Source: Candidatus Formimonas warabiya
Lineage (GTDB): Bacteria > Bacillota > Dehalobacteriia > Dehalobacteriales > Dehalobacteriaceae
DNA: 64,000 nt
Assembly: GCF_002777255.1 (NCBI RefSeq)
Contig: NZ_CP017634.1
Span: forward strand, 3,980,903-4,044,902
Direction: 5' to 3'
Of this stretch, positions 44,892 to 52,201 are shown piece by piece (position 1 is the first letter of the stretch; each line of letters opens with the position of its first letter). The translations under genes and the position numbers were made by a program. The notes below the pieces were generated by a model. The model did no database searches and was not told the DNA's origin. It was given only the letters and a program-made list of their open reading frames with translations.

Positions 44892-46016
44892 ATGATGGAA
44901 GTTATTGAGAGCATGAACAAATATAGCTTTGAACAGATTGTTTTCTGCAACGACAATAAGACCGGATTAAAAGGGATCATCGCCATCCATAATACTACGC
45001 TGGGGCCGGCCATGGGGGGAACCAGAATTGCGCCTTACAAATCCGAAGAGGAGGCTTTGGCGGATGTGATGCGTTTATCCAGAGCAATGACCTACAAGAA
45101 TGCCGTAGCAGGATTATATTATGGGGGAGGAAAAGGGGTCATTATTGCCGATCCGAAAAAGGATAAAAGTGAAGCGTTAATGCGGGCCTACGGACGTTTT
45201 ATCAATAGTCTGGGGGGGAGATATATTGCCGGAGAGGATGTGGGAAGCACAGAAGAGGATATGCTGGCCATCCGGCGGGAAACACCTTTTGTGATTGGCC
45301 TGCCTAAAGTATACGGGGGGAGCGGAAACGTTTCCGAACCCACTGCGTACGGAATTTGGAAAGGAATCAAAGCTTCTTCCGCCCATGTTTTTGGTGACCC
45401 TTCCTTAAAAGGGAAGAGAATTGCCATCCAGGGTGTAGGAAATGTGGGGTCCAGCCTGTGCCATTACTTAAAACAAGAAGGTGCGGAAATCTTTATTTCC
45501 GATGTAGATGAAAATAAGGTAGGCATGGTCGCGGCACAGACAGGGGCAAAGCCGGTGGTGAATGAAGAAATTCATAGACTGGAAGTGGATGTCTTTTCAC
45601 CCTGTGCCTTGGGCGGCATTCTCCATGACCAAACCATTCCCCAGTTAAAATGCCGGATTGTAGCCGGAGCGGCCAACAACCCGCTGGTGCATGAAGAAGA
45701 ACATGCCCAAATGTTAGCAGACCGGGGCATTGTTTATGTTGTTGATTATGTGATCAATGCAGGTGGGGTGATGTGTGCCTCGAACGAACTGATTGGGTAC
45801 AATCCTAAGCGGGTGTATTTTGAAGTGGATAACATTTACAACAAGGTCACGGAAATGTTGAAAATTGCCCGGGACAAAAATGTGACGACCGCAAAAGCCG
45901 CTATGATGATGGCGAATAGGCGTTTCCAGGATGAAAACAACATCCCCAGATTAGCGTATAGCTTTAAACCACCCATGTTTAGTTCGCCTGGTCCCAGAAT
46001 TAATTCGGAAGAATAA
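44892..46016 (+). CDS. Glu/Leu/Phe/Val dehydrogenase family (leucine/valine dehydrogenase type)
   Basis: The 374-residue NAD-dependent dehydrogenase deaminates a hydrophobic L-amino acid to its 2-oxo acid. The substrate block is LGPAMGGTRIAPYKSEEEAL, and the catalytic lysines are in MTYKNAVAGLYYGGGKGVII. The Rossmann loop is IAIQGVGNVGSS, with SDVD as the acidic strand end selecting NAD. Length and motifs fit leucine/valine dehydrogenase rather than glutamate dehydrogenase (about 410-450). Exact substrate cannot be fixed. The ATG pair at 44892 follows GAGGAGG. It is 33 bases after the previous gene. Confidence 0.9.
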   Translation: MMEVIESMNKYSFEQIVFCNDNKTGLKGIIAIHNTTLGPAMGGTRIAPYKSEEEALADVMRLSRAMTYKNAVAGLYYGGGKGVIIADPKKDKSEALMRAYGRFINSLGGRYIAGEDVGSTEEDMLAIRRETPFVIGLPKVYGGSGNVSEPTAYGIWKGIKASSAHVFGDPSLKGKRIAIQGVGNVGSSLCHYLKQEGAEIFISDVDENKVGMVAAQTGAKPVVNEEIHRLEVDVFSPCALGGILHDQTIPQLKCRIVAGAANNPLVHEEEHAQMLADRGIVYVVDYVINAGGVMCASNELIGYNPKRVYFEVDNIYNKVTEMLKIARDKNVTTAKAAMMMANRRFQDENNIPRLAYSFKPPMFSSPGPRINSEE

Positions 46017-46070
46017 AAGGGATCAAAGCAGATGATATAAAGATATGGAAAGGAATAAGGAGGAAGGAAG

Positions 46071-46919
46071 ATGGTAAAAAAGAAAAGCTTGGGTGATTTC
46101 ATCAAAATGAAGCAGGAAAAACAACAAGTGACATGGGTAACGGCCTATGATTTCCCTACAGCTTCATTTGCAGAGCAAGCAGATATCGATATGATTTTGG
46201 TCGGGGATTCTTTGGGTATGGTTGTTTTAGGGTACAAGGGCACAAATCCCGTAACAATGGAGGATTGTATCTCCCATTGTCAAGCTGTCCGAAGGGGTGC
46301 CCCCCATACCTGGATGGTGGGAGACATGCCTTTTATGTCTTACCAGGTGTCCGACGAGGAAGCGGTGCGCAATGCCGGGCGTTTTATCAAGGAAGCCGAT
46401 GCCGATTGCATCAAATTAGAAGGAGGCGTTCGGGTTGCCAGCCGCATTAAAGCCATTACCGATGCAGGCATTTTAGTGATCGGACACATTGGGTTGACCC
46501 CCCAAAGCACAGGACAGTTGGGCGGGTTTAAAGCCCAGGGAAGAGATGTGAAAAATGCCCGCCTGCTCATAAAAGATGCCTTGGCGGTTCAGGAGGCAGG
46601 TGCCTATGCCCTTTTGGTGGAGGCGGTGCCTCCGGAAGTGACGAAATTTATGGCACAAAAATTAACTATTCCGGTCTATGGGATCGGGGCCGGTCCGGCT
46701 GATGGGCAACTAATCATTTGTGGTGATATGCTGGGGCTGTTCCAAGCCTTTACGCCTAAATTTGTCAAAAAGTATGCCCAGCTGGCGGAAATTGAAATCA
46801 ATGCTTTCAGGCAATATGGGGAAGATGTAAAAACAAAAAAATTCCCGACCGATGACCATGTCTACCATGTTTTAGAGCCCATTGAGGAATTTGAAAAGAT
46901 GTTTAAGGAATTCGAGTAA
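46071..46919 (+). CDS. panB: 3-methyl-2-oxobutanoate hydroxymethyltransferase (PanB homologue)
   Basis: PanB joins 2-oxoisovalerate with methylene-tetrahydrofolate to give ketopantoate; the reaction is reversible. The 282-residue protein shows TWVTAYDFPTASFAEQADID, ILVGDSLGMVVLG, the metal-binding MVGDMPFMSY, KLEGGVRVA, GHIGLTPQS and the catalytic glutamate in VEAVPPEV. No panC or panD is nearby. The setting between an amino-acid dehydrogenase and methyltransferases in a sigma-54 operon suggests a catabolic or C1-handling use rather than vitamin synthesis; that is inference. AAGGAGGAAGG precedes the ATG. Confidence 0.9.
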   Translation: MVKKKSLGDFIKMKQEKQQVTWVTAYDFPTASFAEQADIDMILVGDSLGMVVLGYKGTNPVTMEDCISHCQAVRRGAPHTWMVGDMPFMSYQVSDEEAVRNAGRFIKEADADCIKLEGGVRVASRIKAITDAGILVIGHIGLTPQSTGQLGGFKAQGRDVKNARLLIKDALAVQEAGAYALLVEAVPPEVTKFMAQKLTIPVYGIGAGPADGQLIICGDMLGLFQAFTPKFVKKYAQLAEIEINAFRQYGEDVKTKKFPTDDHVYHVLEPIEEFEKMFKEFE

Positions 46920-46989
46920 ATACAGGTGATGAACAGGTAAAAACAAGGTGGTTTTTGATCGGAACAATCGCTACAAGGAGGAAGGAGCA

Positions 46990-48453
46990 ATGAAAATTAG
47001 AAAAGTCAATTATCAAGAGCAAGCTACTCCTGCACTTAGTTTTATTTCCCAGGATCAGTTGTACGAGATTCATATGGCCACACTGGAAGTTTTAGAAAGA
47101 GTGGGCGTCCAGGTAGATGAGGATGAAGCTCGAAAAATGTTAAGAGAAGCAGGTGCTTATGTCAAAGATAAGATTGTAAAAATCCCCGCCCATTTAGTCG
47201 AAGAGGCCTTACGCACGGCGCCTCCCAGAGTTGTTCTCGCGAATAGGGAAGGAGAACGGGCGTTATTTTTAGAGAAGAACCAAACTTATTATGGATTAGG
47301 ATCCGATTTACCCTATACGATTGATTTAGAAACCGGCCAGCGCAGAAGAAGTGTAAAACAGGATGTGATTAACGCGGCTAAAATTTTAGATTACTTGCCA
47401 AATTATGATTTTATGATGTCTTTTGCCATTGCCACCAATGTATCCAACCAATTGTCCTATCTTCATCAGTTTGAGGCCATGGTTACCAACACGAAAAAGC
47501 CGATTGTTTTTACCGCCCGGGATCAAATCGATTTTCTGCAAATTGTAGAAATTGCCGCAGCTGTTACCGGGGGATATGATCAATTAAGAGAAAAGCCTTT
47601 TTTAGCCTGTTATCATGAACCGATCTGCCCCATGACCCATACCCGGGATGGGGTGCAAAAACTTTTTGCCTGTGCGGATTACGGAATTCCTGCTGTGTAT
47701 ACGCCGGGCATGGGCGCCGGGGGAAATAGTCCCTGTACCATGGCCGGTTTGCTCACCCAAGCCAATGTGGAACTCCTGAGCGGGCTGGTCATTCATCAGT
47801 TGCGCAAGAAAGGGGCTCCCTTTATTTATGGAGGATGTCCCTCGATCATGGATATGGCTACAACGATCTTCCCCTACGGATGTCCGGAATGGCATATGAA
47901 TAGTGTCGTATTGTCTCAAATGGCCCGCTTCTATGAACTGCCTATTTTTAGCACCGGGGGTTGTTCCGACGCCATGATTTTTGACCAGCAGGCGGGAATG
48001 GAGATCGGTTTCAGTTTGTTAATGGCAGAATTAAGCGGGGCTAATTTAATTCATGACGTGGGATACTTGGAATCCGGCTTAACTGGGTCCTTGGAGTCAA
48101 TGGTCGCGTGCAATGAAGTCATTGGTCTGGTCAGGAGAATTAGCCGGGGATATACTATCAATAAAGATACTTTGGCTGTGGAAGTAATGGAAAGGGTAGG
48201 GCCTGGCGGGAGTTATTTTGGTGATGCGCACACCTTTAAACATTATAAGAATGAATTCTGGATGCCTGAGTTGCTCAATCGGAAACGGTATCAGGAGTGG
48301 ATGGAGGGGGGCGCCTTAACTTTAGGGGATAAAGTTAAAAATAAAGCCCAGTATATCCTCAAAAATTATCAGAGTGAAAAATTGCCGGAAAATGTTTTAG
48401 AACAAATAAAGGGGATCATGAACAAAGCGGAACAAGAAATAAAAAATCTTTAA
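46990..48453 (+). CDS. MttB superfamily (trimethylamine methyltransferase-like) protein 1, non-pyrrolysine
   Basis: The 487-residue MttB-type TIM barrel lacks an in-frame TAG, so no pyrrolysine. It belongs with MtgB-like enzymes that demethylate quaternary amines such as glycine betaine to a corrinoid protein. Family blocks are EIHMATLEVLERVGVQVDED, KIPAHLVEEALRTAPPRVVL, DLETGQRR, SDAMIFDQQAGMEIG and GANLIHDVGYLESGLTGSL. I start at the ATG at 46990 after GGAGG/AAGGAG; an earlier start at 46948 is weaker. Substrate unknown. No corrinoid protein gene lies beside it. Confidence 0.9.
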   Translation: MKIRKVNYQEQATPALSFISQDQLYEIHMATLEVLERVGVQVDEDEARKMLREAGAYVKDKIVKIPAHLVEEALRTAPPRVVLANREGERALFLEKNQTYYGLGSDLPYTIDLETGQRRRSVKQDVINAAKILDYLPNYDFMMSFAIATNVSNQLSYLHQFEAMVTNTKKPIVFTARDQIDFLQIVEIAAAVTGGYDQLREKPFLACYHEPICPMTHTRDGVQKLFACADYGIPAVYTPGMGAGGNSPCTMAGLLTQANVELLSGLVIHQLRKKGAPFIYGGCPSIMDMATTIFPYGCPEWHMNSVVLSQMARFYELPIFSTGGCSDAMIFDQQAGMEIGFSLLMAELSGANLIHDVGYLESGLTGSLESMVACNEVIGLVRRISRGYTINKDTLAVEVMERVGPGGSYFGDAHTFKHYKNEFWMPELLNRKRYQEWMEGGALTLGDKVKNKAQYILKNYQSEKLPENVLEQIKGIMNKAEQEIKNL

Positions 48454-48473
48454 CAGGATGATTCTTGACTAAT

Positions 48474-48487
48474 TTTGTGTACACAAA
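48474..48487 (+). promoter_or_regulatory. Perfect palindrome before second MttB gene
   Basis: TTTGTGTACACAAA, immediately before the AGGAGGGG ribosome site of the next gene. It may be an operator or a translation-affecting hairpin. Confidence 0.35.
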
Positions 48488-48502
48488 GGAGGGGACAAAG
48501 GG

Positions 48503-49966
48503 ATGGAAGGGAGAAAATCCAACTACAAAGTGAACCAGTCCGTTCAATTTAGGGTACTGTCCGATGATCAGTGTGCAGAGATTTTTCAAGCCGCTCTAGA
48601 AGTCTTGGAAAGAACGGGAGTAAACATTCATTGTGAAGAAGCGTTGAGTTTATTAAAAAATGCCGGGAGCTGGGTCGATGGAAAAAGGGTAAGAATCCCG
48701 TCCCATTTGGTAAAGAAGGCTTTGCACAGGGTACCTGCAAGGGTAGTTTTGTGTACCCGGGATGGGGAAAGAAAACTATTTTTGGAAGGCCATAACAGCT
48801 ATTTCGGACCGGGACCGACAAACCCTTATTTTATTGATGTGGAAACGGGCGAACGAAGAAAAGTAGTGAAAAAGGATGTAGAAAACGTTGCAAAAGTGTG
48901 TGAAGCATTGCCTAATATCGATTTTGTGATGTCTTTGGCGATGATTTCCGATTGTACACCGGTCTTAGCCGATGTCCATGAAGTTCATGCCATGTTACAA
49001 AATACGACGAAACCTATATGTACCTGGGCATTTAATGTGGAAAACCTTAAGGATATTGTGGAGATGTGTTGTGCCGTGGCCGGAGGTCTGGAAAATTTAC
49101 AGCGCAATCCGTTTTTCTCCCTTTATTCAGAACCCATCGTTCCTCTTACACACCCCAAAGAAGCGGTGGAAAAGCTACTTTATATGGCCGATATGGGATT
49201 GCCCCAAATTTATGCACCCGGAATGCAAATGGGCGGAACGGTTCCCATGACCATCGCAGGGATGTTGGTCGTGGGATTGGCGGATAATCTGGTGGGACTT
49301 TTGTTAAGCCAGCTGAAAAGGGAGGGGGCACCTTTTATTGCCGGCCTGATGCTGGCCCTGATGGACATGCAGACGACCAATTGCAGTTATGGTGCGCCGG
49401 AATTCAGTTTGGCGCTGGCTGCCCAGGCCGATTTGTATCATTTCTTAAAGCTACCGGTATGGTCTGCCGCAGGAGCAAGCGATTCCATTGTTTTTGATGA
49501 GCAGGCAGCCGTGGAAGCAGCGATACAATGCTATTCTGCCGCTCTTAGCGGGGCTAATTTGATTCATGATGTGGGCTTTCTGGAAAGCGGCCTATCCGCG
49601 TCTTTGGAGCAATTAGCTTTGGGGGACGAGATTATTGGCATGGTGCGGCGGATTATTTCCGGTGTAGAAGTGAACAAAGACACTTTAGCTGTTGATGTGA
49701 TCGACCAAGTAGGCCCGGGAGGACATTTTTTAGGGGAGGAGCATACCTTTAAATATTTTAGGCAAAAAACATGGTTTCCTACTTTGATGAACCGGAAGAG
49801 ATATCTGGATTGGAAGAACGAAGGCGAGAAAACGATGGGGATGCGATTAAATGAGAAGGCCAGAAAGATTTTAAACGAATTTGAATCAAAACGACTTCCG
49901 GTACATCTTGAGGAAAGGTTAAACGAAATTATGGAAAAAGCGGAACAAAGAGCAAGAAAGAATTAG
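48503..49966 (+). CDS. MttB superfamily (trimethylamine methyltransferase-like) protein 2, non-pyrrolysine
   Basis: This 487-residue paralogue of the preceding gene is equal in length and alignable throughout: EIFQAALEVLERTGVNIHCE, RIPSHLVKKALHRVPARVVL, DVETGERR, SDSIVFDEQAAVEAAIQ, GANLIHDVGFLESGLSASL. No TAG interrupts the frame. The tandem pair may act on two methylation states of one substrate or form a heteromer. Differences cluster at VPLTH versus CPMTH and in the central loops, where substrate contacts lie in MtgB-type enzymes. The ATG at 48503 follows AGGAGGGG. Confidence 0.9.
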   Translation: MEGRKSNYKVNQSVQFRVLSDDQCAEIFQAALEVLERTGVNIHCEEALSLLKNAGSWVDGKRVRIPSHLVKKALHRVPARVVLCTRDGERKLFLEGHNSYFGPGPTNPYFIDVETGERRKVVKKDVENVAKVCEALPNIDFVMSLAMISDCTPVLADVHEVHAMLQNTTKPICTWAFNVENLKDIVEMCCAVAGGLENLQRNPFFSLYSEPIVPLTHPKEAVEKLLYMADMGLPQIYAPGMQMGGTVPMTIAGMLVVGLADNLVGLLLSQLKREGAPFIAGLMLALMDMQTTNCSYGAPEFSLALAAQADLYHFLKLPVWSAAGASDSIVFDEQAAVEAAIQCYSAALSGANLIHDVGFLESGLSASLEQLALGDEIIGMVRRIISGVEVNKDTLAVDVIDQVGPGGHFLGEEHTFKYFRQKTWFPTLMNRKRYLDWKNEGEKTMGMRLNEKARKILNEFESKRLPVHLEERLNEIMEKAEQRARKN

Positions 49967-50365
49967 TGTGGCAGACGCGGGATCGGAATAGACCTCATCC
50001 GTATGAGGTGAGACTTACACGAATCGCGAGATTGTTTGTAAACGTAGACAGATGTATCAAAAAGGGGTAGTCCATCAATTTTTGTTGAGGATTTACCTCT
50101 TTCTTCATTTTTATCATATAATTGGAAGTAAACGAAAAATCATCTCTAAAGAGGAAATGGTTTTCATATGTAGAATGTAAAATGAATCTCACCAAAATTC
50201 TTGACAATAAAACTGATTTTTTCCTCCAATATTTTTGCCCTGATTCATGTCGAATCTTAAAATTCTTAGGTGCATTTGCGCAAATGATGAATTTGGCCGG
50301 GTGATAAAATCACAACTTTAGGGAGTAAGGGTTATTTCACTGGGTGCCGTTGGAGGTAATGAGCA
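49967..50365. promoter_or_regulatory. Upstream region of the sigma-54 regulator gene
   Basis: The 399-base gap contains a hairpin CCTCAT-CCGT-ATGAGG (49993-50008) that may end the mttB transcript, and a perfect 14-base palindrome CATTTGCGCAAATG (50273-50286), 80 bases before the regulator, that may be its operator. TTGACA occurs at about 50200 without a suitable -10. Confidence 0.4.
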
Positions 50366-51928
50366 ATGTCAGTTGTACGATGGAAATTTGAAACCGAAAA
50401 CAGGATTGGCATGATCACGGAGGTGGCGCGTGCTTTTTCCGAAAGAATGATTCCGGTTTTTGTGATGGAAGTATATCCGGGAGAAATCTATGTGAAATTT
50501 GAATTGGACGAAAGGTGGGACGCTCTGGCCTTAAAAGAAAATATGCGCCAAATGAAAGATGTTAATCAAATATTTGATATTGAGGTTTTGCCCCAGGAAC
50601 AAAAGGAAAATGAGCTGCAAGTTATTCTGCAGTCTGTATCGGAGGGCATTGTGGCCATCGACCATTCCGGAGTAATCCGTTATATTAATCCTCATGGGGC
50701 CGGTTTATTTTTACTTGATGCGGCCCAGATGGTAGGGAAAAAAATAGCAGAGGCCGTCTCTGCGGATTGCCCCATCTTAAATATTTTAAAAACAGGAGAC
50801 CCCTTTGATAATAAAGAAGTGCTGGTGGATACTCCGAGAGGGAGACTCCATTATTTGACCACCGGACGTCCCCTAAAAAATGAAAATAATAAAATTATCG
50901 GCGCAGTTGCTACGTTAAGGAGCATGAAAGCAGCACGGCAGTTAGTGAATCAACTGACAAAGAGTCAAATGATTGAATTCGAAGAAATCATTCACCGGAG
51001 CAGAGTGGTGGAAGATGTTATCTGTATGGCAAAAAAGGTGGCAAAAAGTAATTATACCATTCTAATTAGAGGGGAAAGCGGAACGGGGAAAGAGTTATTT
51101 GCCAGAGCCATTCACAGTACCAGTGATCGGCGGGATAAACCCTTTTTGCCCATAAATTGTGCCGCTTTACCGGAGACCCTTTTGGAAAGTGAATTATTTG
51201 GCTATGAGGAGGGAGCCTTCAGCGGTGCCAAAAAAGGCGGAAAAATGGGACTTTTTGAGGCGGCCAATGACGGTACCCTTTTTTTAGATGAAATAGGTGA
51301 ATTATCTTTAGTACTGCAAAGTAAATTGCTCAGAGTTCTGCAGGATGGCGTGATCCGTCGCGTCGGGGGTCAAAAAATCATCCCGATAAATGTGAGAATT
51401 ATCGCCGCCACAAACAGAAATTTGGAGCATATGGTTGGGGAAAACAAATTCCGGCAGGATTTATATTACCGGATCAATGTCATTCCTCTATTTATTCCCC
51501 CTTTGAGAGATCGGCCGGAAGACATACCTCTTTTGTGCGGATATTTTTTAGACAAGTACGGGATGGAAATGGGGAAAAAATTATATTTTTCTAAGGAAAC
51601 AGAGAGTATCATGATTTCCCATTCCTGGCCGGGGAATGTGCGAGAAATGCAAAATGTGATTTTAAGGGCAGCCCATATTGTGATGGGAAATGAGATTGGC
51701 GCCCATGATTTATTTTTTGGAGAGAATTTTCCCATTCAGCCCAATGGTGCGGTTTTCCCGGAAAATAGAAATCTCAAACAGGCGAAGGATCAGATAGAAC
51801 GGATAGAATTAGAAAAATCTTTAAGGAAATTCGGCAGTGCCAGGGGGGCAGCCAAAGAGTTAGGAATTTCACACACTGCGGTTTTACGGAAGATTCGCCG
51901 TTATCATTTAGAGGATTTGATTAAGTGA
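50366..51928 (+). CDS. Sigma-54-dependent activator, TyrR-like (ACT-PAS-AAA+-HTH)
   Basis: The 520-residue enhancer-binding protein has an N-terminal ACT domain (about 1-75: TENRIGMITEVARAFSERMI), then a PAS domain (about 85-185: SVSEGIVAIDHSGVIRYINP). The AAA+ domain shows Walker A RGESGTGKELFARAIH, the sigma-54 loop GAFSGAKKGG, Walker B GTLFLDEIGEL and the NVREMQNVI block. A TyrR/Fis-like HTH closes the protein (GSARGAAKELGISHTAVLRK). ACT domains bind amino acids, so the inducer may be an amino acid. Palindromes of TyrR-box layout precede both nearby sigma-54 promoters, which makes this the likely activator of both. Confidence 0.92.
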   Translation: MSVVRWKFETENRIGMITEVARAFSERMIPVFVMEVYPGEIYVKFELDERWDALALKENMRQMKDVNQIFDIEVLPQEQKENELQVILQSVSEGIVAIDHSGVIRYINPHGAGLFLLDAAQMVGKKIAEAVSADCPILNILKTGDPFDNKEVLVDTPRGRLHYLTTGRPLKNENNKIIGAVATLRSMKAARQLVNQLTKSQMIEFEEIIHRSRVVEDVICMAKKVAKSNYTILIRGESGTGKELFARAIHSTSDRRDKPFLPINCAALPETLLESELFGYEEGAFSGAKKGGKMGLFEAANDGTLFLDEIGELSLVLQSKLLRVLQDGVIRRVGGQKIIPINVRIIAATNRNLEHMVGENKFRQDLYYRINVIPLFIPPLRDRPEDIPLLCGYFLDKYGMEMGKKLYFSKETESIMISHSWPGNVREMQNVILRAAHIVMGNEIGAHDLFFGENFPIQPNGAVFPENRNLKQAKDQIERIELEKSLRKFGSARGAAKELGISHTAVLRKIRRYHLEDLIK

Positions 51929-51964
51929 TGGGGCGAGATATTTTTTATTATTTTTTGTAACCTG

Positions 51965-52002
51965 TGTAAACATTTGATTCCGTGCGGAAACATTATGTGC
52001 CA
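51965..52002 (+). promoter_or_regulatory. TyrR-box-like enhancer sites upstream of BCCT gene
   Basis: TGTAAA-CATTTG-ATTCCG (51965-51982) and CGGAAA-CATTAT-GTGCCA (51985-52002), centres 20 bases apart, about 155 and 135 bases before the sigma-54 start. They are weaker than the 43437 sites but keep the left half-site. They lie in the loop of a TAACCTG/CAGGTTA inverted repeat followed by a T-run. Confidence 0.5.
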
Positions 52003-52103
52003 GGTTATTTTTTTTGGCCTTCTGATCCGGTGGGGAAAACCATGAAAGGCTGAATTTTTAAGGCTTTTTCAGAAGGGGACTTTGTTTGCCGGGACCGGGA
52101 AAG

Positions 52104-52119
52104 TGGTATCGATTTTGCA
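52104..52119 (+). promoter_or_regulatory. Sigma-54 (-24/-12) promoter of the BCCT gene
   Basis: TGGTATCGATTTTGCA with GG at 52105-52106 and GC at 52117-52118. The spacing is exact, and the start site would be about 52129. Confidence 0.7.
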
Positions 52120-52201
52120 ATAATACTTTTCCAAAGGAGGTGGGGACGAGGGTTTAAAAAGTCAAAGGTGGGATTTTTTAAATTTTGGAAGGGGGATTTG
52201 C

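Noticed and set aside
46990-49966. Pyrrolysine-containing trimethylamine methyltransferase
   Set aside because: Both frames are complete without an in-frame TAG, so they are non-Pyl MttB relatives.
50122-50304. 60-residue frame before the sigma-54 regulator
   Set aside because: It has no ribosome site, contains the palindrome at 50273, and its composition looks non-coding.
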